Notes: generated from the letters alone by a model not told the origin. Shown: positions 24,709 to 34,557, counted from the first letter of the stretch. The stretch: 64,000 bases of DNA from CBDFHF01 sp965247565 (GCA_965247565.1 CBDFHF010000003.1:1550001-1614000), one strand, 5' to 3'. Numbers and translations: made by a program.

Positions 24709-25986
24709 ATGGGTATGTGGCAAAAAGAAATCATCACTCTATGCCTGTTGACTGCAGTTACATCGATTGTCGGTTTGTTAACCGGGTTGTTTTGGCCATT
24801 ATTGTTTTTGTTGGCCGCGCTGCTGTTGGTTTACCAAGTCATTCAAATCAATCGCTGTGAGAAATGGCTAAGAGCGGGCGGTAAAGGGAATTATCCTAAA
24901 GCTACAGGAATATGGGAAGAGATTTACTACCATATCTATCGCGGTAAAAAGAACGAAAAAAAACGCAAGAAAAAGCTGGGCAAAATGATCGACCAGTTTC
25001 GTAAATCGACGGAAGCTCTGCCCGATGCTGCGGTGGTCTTGGGTGCAAATGATGAAATCGAATGGGTTAATAAAGTTGCTCGTGATGTCTTGGGTTTGCA
25101 ACAAACCGATAAAGGCCAGCGTGTTCCTAATCTAATTCGTTTTCCGGAGTTTATTCGTTATCTTAAATCCGGTGATTTTAGTGAAGCGATTACTTTACCT
25201 TCCCCGGTAGATAGAAATATCACCTTAACTGTGCGCATCATTGCTTATGGTGAAGGGTTACGGTTGTTGCTCGCGCAAGATGTTACCCAGATTAAAAAGA
25301 TGGAGTTAATGCGTAAAGACTTTGTCGCTAATGTGTCGCACGAACTGAGAACACCTTTAACTGTATTAAAGGGCTATCTGGAAACGCTGCAAGATTTGGA
25401 CGACGGTGCGTCGTCGTTATTAACTTCTTCCGTTCAACAGATGCAGACCCAGACTGAACGCATGCAGCTTTTGGTGGATGATTTGTTGTTGTTAACTAGG
25501 CTAGAAACCCAACAAAAAAAATCTGACTGTGTTGATGTTCCAGACTTGCTTAGCCGAATCTGTCGAGAAGGAGATAGCTTGGAAAACAGTACAGGACGTA
25601 TTGAATTAACGCTGGAAACAGACGTTCATCTCGTCGGTGACGAGCAAGAACTGCGCAGCGCATTTACCAATTTATTAAGTAATGCCTTAAAATACTCACC
25701 TGAAAATTCGTCGGTTAAAGTGCGCTGGTATAAACGCCATGATGCTATCGTATTGGATATTCAAGACCAGGGCGAAGGCATTGCGGCAGTGGATATTCCT
25801 CGCATCACCGAACGTTTTTATCGTTGCGAAGTAAAACGCGATAAAAAAATTAACGGCACAGGCCTTGGGTTAGCCATTGTTAAACATGTGTTATTACGTC
25901 ATGACGCCCGCTTGAATATTGCTAGCCAAGTAGGTAAAGGCAGCTGTTTCAGTTGCTGTTTTCCGCCGGCTCGGGTTTGTATTTAA
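24709..25986 (+). CDS. phoR: Phosphate regulon sensor histidine kinase PhoR
   Basis: 425-residue membrane kinase. Two close helices fill residues about 8-45, with almost no periplasmic loop, as in E. coli PhoR. A basic linker and a PAS domain (about 95-185) follow. The dimerisation/phosphoacceptor box FVANVSHELRTPLTVLKGYL has H211, and the ATPase N box is NLLSNALKYSP, with DQGEGI and GTGLGLAI. It phosphorylates PhoB and is held in check through PhoU and Pst. The stop overlaps the stop of the convergent relA gene by 4 bases. Confidence 0.95.
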   Translation: MGMWQKEIITLCLLTAVTSIVGLLTGLFWPLLFLLAALLLVYQVIQINRCEKWLRAGGKGNYPKATGIWEEIYYHIYRGKKNEKKRKKKLGKMIDQFRKSTEALPDAAVVLGANDEIEWVNKVARDVLGLQQTDKGQRVPNLIRFPEFIRYLKSGDFSEAITLPSPVDRNITLTVRIIAYGEGLRLLLAQDVTQIKKMELMRKDFVANVSHELRTPLTVLKGYLETLQDLDDGASSLLTSSVQQMQTQTERMQLLVDDLLLLTRLETQQKKSDCVDVPDLLSRICREGDSLENSTGRIELTLETDVHLVGDEQELRSAFTNLLSNALKYSPENSSVKVRWYKRHDAIVLDIQDQGEGIAAVDIPRITERFYRCEVKRDKKINGTGLGLAIVKHVLLRHDARLNIASQVGKGSCFSCCFPPARVCI

Positions 25987-28091
25987 GATTTTCTTTTAAC
26001 ATCTGCAATATTAGGTAGTTGACTAATTTTATTTAGAACTTGACTCAACTGGGTAGTGTTCTCAATTTGGATGGTCAGGTTAAGAATGGCAGAAAAATCC
26101 GGATGGGTATCCAGGGCCGCGTTAGCAATATGTATTTTGGCCTGCGCTAGAATATGAGAGACATCATTTAACAGGTTATGCGCGCTGTAGGCGTGAACCA
26201 CTATTGGAACGGCGTAGCTGGACTTTTGTGAGCTCCAGTTTACTTCAATTAGCCGTGTTTGTTTCTCTGGATTGAGATGCAAAATATTGTCACAACTTTT
26301 TCGATGTACGGTGATTCCTTTAGTATGGGAAATGTAACCGATGATCTCATCACCCTGAACGGGTTTGCAGCAAAGGGCAAAGCTAGTTAATACATTATCG
26401 ACGCCATCAACGGTAACAATTGATTTTACGGTAGCTTTGGCAGGTTTGAATTTTATTTGGGGCGCTTCCAGTTCGGGAATCTTGAAAAATGCTGACAACT
26501 GCCGCGCATTTATGTCGCTGCGCCCAATCGCTTCCAGTAACCTGTCAGTGTCTGGTTGCTTAAAGTAATTAGCCAAGTCGGTTAGGCTAACGGTTTTTAA
26601 TCCTAAACGTTGACTTTCTTTATCCAGAATGATTTTGCCTGTGGCGATATTTTTGGCTTGTTGCTGATTTTTAAACCAGCTCTTCACCTTACCGATAGCG
26701 CGCGCTGATTTTAAATAGCCTAGATTCGGATCTATCCAATTGTGATTAGGACTGCCTTCTTTAGTCGTTAATATTTCGACCTGCTCTCCGGACTTTAAGG
26801 TGTAGGTGAGTGGCACAATACGACCGTTAATTTTTGCGCCACGGCAGCGGTGACCTATTTCGGTGTGGATGGCGTAAGCAAAATCTAAGGGTGTTGAGCC
26901 TTTGACCAGATCGATTAATTTACCTGCAGGTGTTAACACATAAACGCGGTCATAGAATAATTCGGTATTGAAGTTCTCTACCAGATTTTCGTCATTACCT
27001 TTTTCTTCTAGAAGTTTGCGGAGGGAGGCAATGCTTTTTTCCATGGCCGCATTTTGTTTGCCGCCCTCTTTATAAGACCAATGAGCGGCTACGCCGAGTT
27101 CGGCAAAATCGTGCATGTCTTTGGTACGAATTTGCACTTCGATACGATTGCCGTGCGGATCTAAAATGACGGTATGCAATGATTGATAGCCGTTCTGCTT
27201 GGGATTAGCTATGTAATCATCAAATTCTTTAGGAATATATTGCCAAGTACTATGCACCATGCCTAATACGGCGTAGCAAGTTGATAAGTTGTCAACGATG
27301 ACACGTACGGCCAGCAAGTCATAAAGTTCATCGATTTCAAGTTGTTTGCGCTGCATCTTTTTCCAGATGCTGAAAATATGCTTAGGGCGGCCGACTATTT
27401 CTGAGATGATACCTTCGGAACCTAGATTTTTTTTCAGAAGGGCTATAAATTGGCTGATGCAATCTTCTCGATAGGTACGCTTATTGGCTAGAGATGCTGC
27501 AATATTGCGATAAATTTGCGGTTCCAGATAGCGGAATGCCAAATCTTCAAGTTCCCACTTCAGCTGGTGAATACCCAGTCGATTGGCAATAGGGGCGTAA
27601 ATGTCAAGGGTTTCTCTCGCTATGAAATGGCGAATGTCTATTGATTCCTTGGACAGATTACGCAGTCGGTGGATCCGGTAAGCTAATTTAACCAGTACAG
27701 CCCTCACGTCCTGGGTCATGGATAACAGCATGCGACGCAGAGTTTCGGTCTGGTTTGGCTGACTCGCCATGTCCGCAGTATAGACGTTTAACTTATTTAG
27801 CCAGTTAATATCATTAACCAGACCGGCAACAGTGTTGCCAAACTGTTCACCAACATCGGACTGGATATTGAAGGCGTTCAAACGCGGGTCGCTTAACAGA
27901 GTTGCGAGCAGGGTGTTTAAATCGATGTTAAAATCGACCAATATGGCGGCAACGTCAGTTCCTTTGGGGCGGTGATAGCTTGGGTCATCAGGGATTTTTG
28001 CGATGATCTTCAGGGCTCGTTCAATCTGAACAGCATCAGTCTTGGAAAATTGTTCGAGTAGTAGTTTCTGAGTATCGGTGGATTTTTGCAT
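25983..28091 (-). CDS. relA: (p)ppGpp synthetase RelA
   Basis: 702-residue RelA/SpoT-family protein that makes the stringent-response alarmone when ribosomes stall. The N-terminal hydrolase domain lacks its HD pair (LLSDPRLNAF where active SpoT has HDxxED), so hydrolysis is unlikely. The synthetase region is intact, with ELYDLLAVRVIV, EFDDYIANPKQNGYQSLHT and ELGVAAHWSYKEG; the EFDDY form is typical of RelA. TGS (GSTPLDFAYAIHTEIGHRC), a helical/zinc-finger part with CCKPVQGDEIIGY, and a C-terminal ACT domain follow. A separate SpoT is expected elsewhere. It converges on phoR with a 4-base overlap and no room for a terminator. Confidence 0.92.
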   Translation of the reverse strand: MQKSTDTQKLLLEQFSKTDAVQIERALKIIAKIPDDPSYHRPKGTDVAAILVDFNIDLNTLLATLLSDPRLNAFNIQSDVGEQFGNTVAGLVNDINWLNKLNVYTADMASQPNQTETLRRMLLSMTQDVRAVLVKLAYRIHRLRNLSKESIDIRHFIARETLDIYAPIANRLGIHQLKWELEDLAFRYLEPQIYRNIAASLANKRTYREDCISQFIALLKKNLGSEGIISEIVGRPKHIFSIWKKMQRKQLEIDELYDLLAVRVIVDNLSTCYAVLGMVHSTWQYIPKEFDDYIANPKQNGYQSLHTVILDPHGNRIEVQIRTKDMHDFAELGVAAHWSYKEGGKQNAAMEKSIASLRKLLEEKGNDENLVENFNTELFYDRVYVLTPAGKLIDLVKGSTPLDFAYAIHTEIGHRCRGAKINGRIVPLTYTLKSGEQVEILTTKEGSPNHNWIDPNLGYLKSARAIGKVKSWFKNQQQAKNIATGKIILDKESQRLGLKTVSLTDLANYFKQPDTDRLLEAIGRSDINARQLSAFFKIPELEAPQIKFKPAKATVKSIVTVDGVDNVLTSFALCCKPVQGDEIIGYISHTKGITVHRKSCDNILHLNPEKQTRLIEVNWSSQKSSYAVPIVVHAYSAHNLLNDVSHILAQAKIHIANAALDTHPDFSAILNLTIQIENTTQLSQVLNKISQLPNIADVKRKS

Positions 28092-28366
28092 TCAACTATA
28101 AAGGTAATCCGGCAAATTTTGCACTTATAATAGGCTAATACTTGTAGCTGTAACAATGATAATACCGCTAATAGCCGTTTGCCATCGGGAGCGTGAACAT
28201 TAAAGCCATTGTTAATAAAAATGTTTTTGTCTAAGGTGAGCTCGATTATTTCGGTAGCTCGCTTAGTTTTTTTGTGGTGACAGTTTTAGTACCGAAAGCT
28301 ACTGATGCGGCTACGACAATTAAACTTAAAATATTCTCATCCAGTAAAAATTAAAGTATACAGAAA

Positions 28367-29686
28367 ATGAAAATTACAATATTCGGAAGTGGTTATGTAG
28401 GATTGGTAACAGGTACTTGCCTTGCAGAAGTTGGCAATGATGTTATCTGTATGGACATTGATGAAGCTAAAATTGCCAAGTTGCAGCAAGGCATCATACC
28501 CATTTATGAGCCTGGTTTAGAAGACATGGTTAAAGAGAATGTTGCCGAAGGGCGATTACGCTTTACTACGGATGTCAAAGAGGCTGTTGGACATGGTTTA
28601 TTTCAGTTTATTGCGGTGGGCACGCCGCCGGACGAGGATGGCTCGGCGGATTTGCAATATGTGGTAGCTGTGGCTAAAAGCATAGCTGAACACATGGAGG
28701 ACTATCGAGTGGTGGTCGATAAATCCACCGTTCCGGTAGGAACTGCGGATAAAGTTAGAAATGTTATGCAGGAGATCCTGGTAGAACGCGGCAAAGTAAT
28801 AGAATTTGATGTGGTTTCCAACCCTGAGTTTCTAAAAGAAGGCGCGGCGCTGAATGATTTTATGAAGCCGGACCGTATCGTAGTAGGTACGGATAATCCA
28901 CGCACAGCGGAATTAATTAAGGCTTTATACTCACCGTTTAACCGAAGCGTTGAGCGAGTAATCACCATGGATATTCGTTCAGCAGAGTTAACCAAATATG
29001 CCGCGAATGCCATGTTGGCGACTAAGATCAGTTTTATGAATGAGTTGGCTAATTTGGCCGAGCATTTGGGAGCGGATATAGAACATGTAAGGCACGGGAT
29101 TGGCTCTGATAGTCGTATCGGTTATAGCTTTATTTATCCTGGATGTGGCTACGGTGGCTCTTGTTTTCCAAAGGATGTCAAAGCCCTTGAAAGGACCGCT
29201 AAAGAGCAGGGCTATCACGCAGAATTGCTTAATGCGGTAGAGAATGTCAACAATCGGCAAAAACATCGACTTTTTGAAAAAATTAACAAGCATTACCAGA
29301 GCAATTTAAAAGGCAAGGTTTTTGCCCTTTGGGGATTGGCGTTTAAGCCAAATACGGATGATATGCGTGACGCACCAAGTCGGGTCGTATTGGAAGCACT
29401 ACTAGCAGCAGGCGCTACCGTACAAGCGTTTGATCCAGAAGCAATAGCAGAAGCCAAGCGTATTTATGGTGACAAATCGGGATTGAGTTACTCAACCTCG
29501 CCCAAAGCGGCATTGCTTAATGCAGACGCACTTGTCATCGTGACAGAATGGAAACAATTTCGTAGTCCAGATTTTGATGCCGTGGGTTCTCAACTGAAAG
29601 ATAAGGTTATCTTCGATGGCCGTAATATGTTTGAGCCCAGTATAGTTAAGCGCAGCGGCTTGCAGTATTACGCCATTGGTCGTTAA
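28367..29686 (+). CDS. ugd: UDP-glucose 6-dehydrogenase
   Basis: 439-residue NAD-dependent enzyme that oxidises UDP-glucose to UDP-glucuronate, a precursor of capsule, exopolysaccharide or modified lipid A. The NAD-binding GSGYVGLVTG is at the N-terminus, and the catalytic cysteine C266 lies in CGYGGSCFPKDVKAL. The C-terminal UDP-binding domain has AFKPNTDDMRDAPS and VTEWKQFRSPDF. Length is standard. It stands alone after a 275-base upstream gap in which I see no gene, and a stem-loop follows its stop. Confidence 0.95.
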   Translation: MKITIFGSGYVGLVTGTCLAEVGNDVICMDIDEAKIAKLQQGIIPIYEPGLEDMVKENVAEGRLRFTTDVKEAVGHGLFQFIAVGTPPDEDGSADLQYVVAVAKSIAEHMEDYRVVVDKSTVPVGTADKVRNVMQEILVERGKVIEFDVVSNPEFLKEGAALNDFMKPDRIVVGTDNPRTAELIKALYSPFNRSVERVITMDIRSAELTKYAANAMLATKISFMNELANLAEHLGADIEHVRHGIGSDSRIGYSFIYPGCGYGGSCFPKDVKALERTAKEQGYHAELLNAVENVNNRQKHRLFEKINKHYQSNLKGKVFALWGLAFKPNTDDMRDAPSRVVLEALLAAGATVQAFDPEAIAEAKRIYGDKSGLSYSTSPKAALLNADALVIVTEWKQFRSPDFDAVGSQLKDKVIFDGRNMFEPSIVKRSGLQYYAIGR

Positions 29687-29756
29687 AAAAAGGGGAATTG
29701 TAATTATACGGCCACAAGCTGGCACTGCTTTAAACTGACACCCCCCTGGGGAAATG

Positions 29757-29779
29757 GAGCCATTTTGAGCAAATGGCTC
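29757..29779. terminator. Stem-loop between ugd and the convergent namZ-like gene
   Basis: GAGCCATTT and AAATGGCTC form a perfect 9-bp stem around TGAGC, extendable by a G-T and two A-T pairs. It lies between the stops of two convergent genes, so it likely ends both transcripts. No long T run follows on either side. Confidence 0.65.
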
Positions 29780-29809
29780 TATCTGATTAATCTATGGTGG
29801 TTTGTGGCA

Positions 29810-31012
29810 TTAATACAATAAAAATTCCCGCCGCTGTTCTTCCCAAGCTATTTCATCTGCCCGGCTAAGCGAATCTAAGTCTCCCGGCTTGGCATTACTA
29901 TCATCCACCCATTCCCGTAACAGAGGCGAGCCATTGATGATGTCGATAGCCAATCGATCCAGTTCATATTCATAAGGAAAATCACGCCATAATGGATAAT
30001 CCGGGGATAGTCGCCGTAGCGCTTTAAACGCTAGGCTTTGTAATCGCCAGGGGCGGAATAAGTTATGTTGATAAGTATGATCTTCGACATGAATTTGCAC
30101 GCCAGCACACAGTTGCCCCGCATGCTTGTGGAAGGTGGGCTCAAACCAGCATTCCCGTAAACGACAGCCAGTTAGCCATTGTGGAGCAATGTTATGCATG
30201 GTTTCGATAAGCGCGTGGGTATCAATGTCCGGTGCCCCAAATAACTCCAATGGACGAGTTGTGCCACGTCCCTCGGATAGCGTTGAGCCCTCCAAAAGCA
30301 CTGTGCCGGCATAGCAGCGCGTCATCCAGAGATTAGGCGCGTTTGGACTCGGGTTAATCCAGGTTCGGTCGCCCAACGGCCAGCCAAAGCCCGGTGAATC
30401 GTAGGGCTGCCAATTTTGCATGCTAACTATATGTAAGTCGACGTCCAAATTTAGAGTGCCGATAAACCATTTGGCCAACTCCGCCATGGTCAATCCATGG
30501 CGCATAGGCATTTCGCCCGCTCCAACAAAACTTTCCCAGCCGGGTCTTAGTGCTAGACCTTCGATTGGCCGACCGGCCGGGTTGGGGCGGTCCAAAATCC
30601 ATACTGATTTTTGGTGTTGAGAGGCGGCCTCCAGTACATAACGTAAGGTGGTAATAAATGTATAAATTCGGCAACCCAAGTCTTGTAAGTCGATCAGCAA
30701 TACATCAAAAGTAGCCATCATTTCATCTGTTGGTCGACGTACATCGCCATATAGACTGAATACAGGAATGCTATGGATGGGATCGAAAAAGTCGGTCGAT
30801 TCCATCATATTGTCTTGCTTATCGCCGCGTAAACCATGTTGCGGACCGAATGCGGCGCTTAGTTTAATTTCCGGAACGCTGGCTAGAGCATCTAATGTAT
30901 GAGTTAAACTCTTAGTTACTGATGCCGGGTGCGCCAGCAATGCCAAGCGTTTGCCTTCCAGTGGTGCACGTAAAGCGGAGTCTTCAAGTAAGCGGTCAAT
31001 ACCAAATAGCAT
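29810..31012 (-). CDS. NamZ-like exo-beta-N-acetylmuramidase (DUF1343, GH171)
   Basis: 400-residue protein of the DUF1343 family. LLAHPASVTKSLTHT at the N-terminus, FGPQHGLRGDKQDNM, PVFSLYGDVRRPT, IDLQDLGCRIYTFI, ILDRPNPAGR and SEGRGTTRPLELFGAP all match the family. Characterised members remove MurNAc from the non-reducing ends of peptidoglycan fragments during cell-wall recycling. No signal peptide is visible, so it is probably cytoplasmic here, unlike secreted homologues. It lies 12 bases downstream of the DOMON-like gene and is likely co-transcribed with it. Confidence 0.85.
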   Translation of the reverse strand: MLFGIDRLLEDSALRAPLEGKRLALLAHPASVTKSLTHTLDALASVPEIKLSAAFGPQHGLRGDKQDNMMESTDFFDPIHSIPVFSLYGDVRRPTDEMMATFDVLLIDLQDLGCRIYTFITTLRYVLEAASQHQKSVWILDRPNPAGRPIEGLALRPGWESFVGAGEMPMRHGLTMAELAKWFIGTLNLDVDLHIVSMQNWQPYDSPGFGWPLGDRTWINPSPNAPNLWMTRCYAGTVLLEGSTLSEGRGTTRPLELFGAPDIDTHALIETMHNIAPQWLTGCRLRECWFEPTFHKHAGQLCAGVQIHVEDHTYQHNLFRPWRLQSLAFKALRRLSPDYPLWRDFPYEYELDRLAIDIINGSPLLREWVDDSNAKPGDLDSLSRADEIAWEEQRREFLLY

Positions 31013-31024
31013 AAATTTAACGAG

Positions 31025-31561
31025 TTAGTTGGGGTTGAGTGTCAAAATTAAACTGGCGCGATCATGAAAGTCGGGCCGCTCAGCGGGATGATGCAATGCC
31101 CAATATGAAAGGCTACCCGTAGCAGCCTCAATTACCGCAGATACCCCAATTTGTAAGGGCTTATCAGCAAAACAGGTCGGTAAAGTAATTTGAGCGGTTA
31201 ACTGTAATTGCTCATTGGTTTTAATCACACTGATTTGGGGTGTTTTGACATGCACATCTGGGCTATTCACCCGATAGTCACTGAAAACGTAACAGGCACA
31301 CTGAGTTGATGGAGAAAAATTATATTCAATGTAACCCGGTTTATTATTAAGCCCAACAAATGCTTCAAAGCAGGTATGTTGCCACAAACCGTCAGCTGCG
31401 GTTGCTGTCAAGACGTCCGGTATGCTCAACTCGCTGATTGCTCCGGTTAAGTCATAATGAAGGCGCAAAACTCCCTCTGGCAGTAGTTGCACTTCGGCAG
31501 ATAAGCCCTTTACGTTGGGATTTAGCGAACTCCTATGGCAGTTAAGGTTGCACAGTATCAT
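31025..31561 (-). CDS. DOMON-like domain protein, unknown function
   Basis: 178 residues from the ATG at 31561. Beta-strand-rich, with GLWQHTCFEAFVG, YIEYNFSPSTQCACYVFSDYR and SYWALHHPAERPDFHDR, the features of a DOMON-like family found in many proteobacteria. DOMON folds bind haem or sugars, but no ligand can be named for this group. No signal peptide is evident. It precedes the NamZ-like gene by 12 bases on the same strand, so a role in cell-wall sugar metabolism is possible. A TTG at 31567 is an alternative start. Confidence 0.7.
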   Translation of the reverse strand: MILCNLNCHRSSLNPNVKGLSAEVQLLPEGVLRLHYDLTGAISELSIPDVLTATAADGLWQHTCFEAFVGLNNKPGYIEYNFSPSTQCACYVFSDYRVNSPDVHVKTPQISVIKTNEQLQLTAQITLPTCFADKPLQIGVSAVIEAATGSLSYWALHHPAERPDFHDRASLILTLNPN

Positions 31562-31991
31562 TAACAAATAATCTCTTTAAGAGGGAGCGGGTTATATTAC
31601 TCTGTTATCAGGAAAATTAAGGAACAGCGGTTCGGTATTTTTCGAAGTTGTATAATATAAAGTAATGCTAAAGCACGAGTATAACGGCAAAAAAAATAAT
31701 TTTTTCAAGAGTTGAAATAAATTATTAATTAAATATCAGTCGGTTGCGAATTAGGTGAGAGTAAATCTAGCTGATACTAATTCGCTTTGTATTATAAGGG
31801 GCTCTATATCTTTCATCAAAAGTCAAAGGCTGATAACATTGTCATCAATTGCTGGATAACGGTACCAAGCTGCTGATGAGTTAGATTATTTTCCACTTTA
31901 AAACAAGCATGAATGCTAATAGGCCTCATATTTAAGGTACTGTTTATAAGCGGTTTATATTTATATTGAACTAAATTGATAGAGAGATTTA
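31562..31991. other. AT-rich intergenic region
   Basis: 430 bases between divergent genes, with runs such as AAAAAAAATAATTTTTT near 31690 and ATTATTAATTAAATAT near 31722. A 62-codon minus-strand frame at 31816-32004 overlaps the next gene's start and has no support. I see no RNA gene or clear hairpin; promoters for both flanks are probably here. Confidence 0.5.
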
Positions 31992-32513
31992 ATGAAACTG
32001 CCAACTTATAAAAACTTTATAACTGCGACGTTTTTTGCCGTGATACTGTCCGGTTGCGCAACGTCCTACACTAACAAAGAATTACGCGACATTTTTTCAG
32101 CTAAAGGTTTAAAGACGGAAGAGACAGAGCGTGGCGTAGTTGTTTTTCTACCCAATGTTTTTTTCGAATTTGATAAAGCCGATTTGACTCCAGAAGCGCA
32201 AGCAAAAGTAGGCGATATTGCTGTTGTTACAACCGATCCGAGGGCGATTGAGAGAAAATTGCTAATAGAAGGTCACACTGATTCGAATGGTTCTGACGAG
32301 TACAATCTGAATCTTTCCAGTCGCAGAGCGGATACGGTATATCAGGGTTTATTAGCTGGGAAAGTCGCGGCATCTAGAATGACATCTCGTGGGTTCGGGG
32401 AAAAGTACCCAATTGCTGCTGATTTAAACCCCGATGGTAGCCCAAATCTTGAAAACCAGGCTAAAAATCGTCGCGTTGAAGTGGTGGTTGCGAATCCGGA
32501 AGTTAAAAATTAA
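31992..32513 (+). CDS. OmpA-family peptidoglycan-associated lipoprotein
   Basis: 173 residues. A lipoprotein signal ends in LSGC (lipid-modified cysteine at 22), so it should be anchored to the outer membrane. After a short linker comes an OmpA domain: FFEFDKADLTPEAQAKVGDI, LIEGHTDSNGSDEYNLNLSS and NRRVEVVV, which bind the diaminopimelate of peptidoglycan. It resembles Pal or YiaD in size. An AGAG lies before the ATG. An ExeA-type ATPase gene starts 67 bases later on the same strand, and the two may form a unit that ties the envelope to the cell wall. Confidence 0.88.
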   Translation: MKLPTYKNFITATFFAVILSGCATSYTNKELRDIFSAKGLKTEETERGVVVFLPNVFFEFDKADLTPEAQAKVGDIAVVTTDPRAIERKLLIEGHTDSNGSDEYNLNLSSRRADTVYQGLLAGKVAASRMTSRGFGEKYPIAADLNPDGSPNLENQAKNRRVEVVVANPEVKN

Positions 32514-32580
32514 TCGAAAGGTTTAAAAAACAGGTACAGATTTACAACATAGAGTTGATTTTTAATGAGGTTTAGCTGAT

Positions 32581-34464
32581 ATGTATAACGAATATTTTGG
32601 GTTTAAAGAAAACCCGTTCAATCTAGCTGCCGATTTTTCTTTTTTCTGGCTTGATGCGAATAAGCAGGATCTATCCAAACAAATTCTGAATAATCTACAG
32701 ACTGACTTCAAGCCCGTTATTTTGACGGGACCAATGGGGACTGGTAAATCGCAGCTTATCCATTATGTGATCTCGCGATTGCCTGAGCATATTCAAAGCG
32801 TTTACATAGCTGATGGTCGCGTTGCCTATCCTGAAAGAATTCGGCTGACAGTTGTGCAGATGTCTGATGCCATTGAAAATGGCAGAAAGTTGGTTGTCAT
32901 CATTGATGATGCGCAAGAAATGCAGCGAGATGATCTTAAATTGCTGTTAGCGGCCGCTACCAACAAAACAGAAATAATGCCGCCGTTTCACCTTATGTTA
33001 TCTGGCTTGGCCGACCTAAATGCTAAACTTGATGCAATCGGCTTTGTTTCATGTTCGGAACATAACACGCACCGTCACTGCCTGAGTGGGCTTGATGAAC
33101 GACAGGTTGATGAGTACATCAGGTTCCGTCTGCAGCGAGCAGGCTACAGCGAAGCAACCAAGGGAGTTTTGTTTTCAGCCGATGCCGTCAAAAGAATAGC
33201 GGCTTTGTCTCTAGGCGTACCTCATTCGATCAATTTACTCTGTGGCGCGTCATTACTACTGACTAGCTTTGACAATCATAAGCAGGTGACCCAAGATATC
33301 GTTCAGGAAGCATCGCTAAGCTGTTTATTACCCAGTGATGAAGTGGAACCGATAGCGACGACTAATATCCTGAGCTATCCGAAGACAATGCCTGAACAAT
33401 TAAGAAAGCCAGTCGTTCTGCGGAGAAGAGTTCGGCAATCTCGCCGCTTTAACCAGCGTATTACTCATTTACAACGTTTGGGTTCCAGTCCGGCTCAAAT
33501 TCCAGGAGCTACCGTTGTCGCGTCATCATATAGCCCGGATGCAGAGCAGGCTAAACGCAAGAGGCTAGTAAGAGGATTAATGACTCTGGGTCTTAGCCTG
33601 TCGTTTTTGATTGGTTTGCAGTCTTTTGAAAAACCGAATGGCCCACCAATTCTAGTGAGTAAATTGGTGACGACTTTTGATAAACAGTTAACAGTTAAAC
33701 ATGGAGCTTCATTCGATTATGGCTTAGCGGATGATCAAGTTCTTGGACGAATTACTGTTGCTGATGCCGCTCATAACCTATCCAATACCGATAAATTAGA
33801 AAAAATAAAGCCGGTTAGAATAGATCCGGCATTTCAACCTAAGATGGCGACTGAGGCACAAACAACAGATGAACTGAGCGAGTCTAAAACCACTCAGCGC
33901 AAAGCTGTCGAGCCCGTATTGTTAGCCCAAACAGAGAGTGTGGCGCAAGCAATAACCAAAACTAAAATTACGGCAAATAAGTTAGCTATAAAAGAAGGAT
34001 CTGTAACCCGGTCATCCGTTGTTAAGCCTCTCCAGTTTCAGCAAGTCAGTGCAGAGATGCCCGGATTGATGAAGAAGGTGAAACCATCGCCTGTTGTCAA
34101 TTTTATTATTGACACGCAGGAGGCAGCTGCGAAGGAGAGGGCTTTTAGTCGTTTAAATTTAAATAAACTAGGGGTTGACTACAGTGCCGAGTCTTTAATG
34201 ACAGCTGCGCAAACCGGTGATTCTGTTGCACTTAAGTTATTATTGAGGGGCGGCGTTCCGGCAGATATTAAAAACAAAAGGGGTGAAACTGCATTAATAA
34301 TCGCAGCTCGTAACGGCTACAAGACTGCTGTAAAAGAGTTGCTTAAAGCGGGTGCTCATACAGGCATTAAAGATAAGCAAGGCTTGACGGCCTTGATGTA
34401 TGCAAATCAACAGCGCCGTGCAGATATTTCAGATATTTTAGCCGGTCGTGACGCCCGGGGTTAA
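32581..34464 (+). CDS. ExeA/GspA-type AAA ATPase fused to a C-terminal ankyrin domain
   Basis: 627 residues. The N-terminal about 260 form an ExeA-like ATPase: MYNEYFGFKENPFNLAADFS, Walker A GPMGTGKS at 50-57, and Walker B VVIIDDAQEM near 105. A basic linker follows, then a single helix at about 333-349 (MTLGLSLSFLIGLQSF) that puts the rest in the periplasm. Residues about 350-530 are low-complexity, and two to three ankyrin repeats (GDSVALKLLLRGG, GETALIIAARNGYKTAVKEL) close the protein. ExeA proteins normally end in a peptidoglycan-binding domain and help assemble the type II secretin. Here ankyrin repeats occupy that place, which is unusual. No type II secretion genes are nearby. Confidence 0.8.
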   Translation: MYNEYFGFKENPFNLAADFSFFWLDANKQDLSKQILNNLQTDFKPVILTGPMGTGKSQLIHYVISRLPEHIQSVYIADGRVAYPERIRLTVVQMSDAIENGRKLVVIIDDAQEMQRDDLKLLLAAATNKTEIMPPFHLMLSGLADLNAKLDAIGFVSCSEHNTHRHCLSGLDERQVDEYIRFRLQRAGYSEATKGVLFSADAVKRIAALSLGVPHSINLLCGASLLLTSFDNHKQVTQDIVQEASLSCLLPSDEVEPIATTNILSYPKTMPEQLRKPVVLRRRVRQSRRFNQRITHLQRLGSSPAQIPGATVVASSYSPDAEQAKRKRLVRGLMTLGLSLSFLIGLQSFEKPNGPPILVSKLVTTFDKQLTVKHGASFDYGLADDQVLGRITVADAAHNLSNTDKLEKIKPVRIDPAFQPKMATEAQTTDELSESKTTQRKAVEPVLLAQTESVAQAITKTKITANKLAIKEGSVTRSSVVKPLQFQQVSAEMPGLMKKVKPSPVVNFIIDTQEAAAKERAFSRLNLNKLGVDYSAESLMTAAQTGDSVALKLLLRGGVPADIKNKRGETALIIAARNGYKTAVKELLKAGAHTGIKDKQGLTALMYANQQRRADISDILAGRDARG

Positions 34465-34557
34465 AATCAGTAACATTAGACGTTGTTATCTGGCCAAATA
34501 TTTTGCATGCCATCACAGCTAAAAACCTAAGCGCTTTGAATGGAACAGTGCAATAAC

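Noticed and set aside
28236..28275. Intrinsic terminator between relA and ugd
   Set aside because: GAGCT and AGCTC are only 5 bp with a 13-base loop; the T run after it is suggestive, but no transcript clearly ends there, since relA and ugd diverge.
31816..32004. 62-codon minus-strand frame upstream of the OmpA-like gene
   Set aside because: It overlaps the start of a well-supported gene on the other strand and has no motif or ribosome site.
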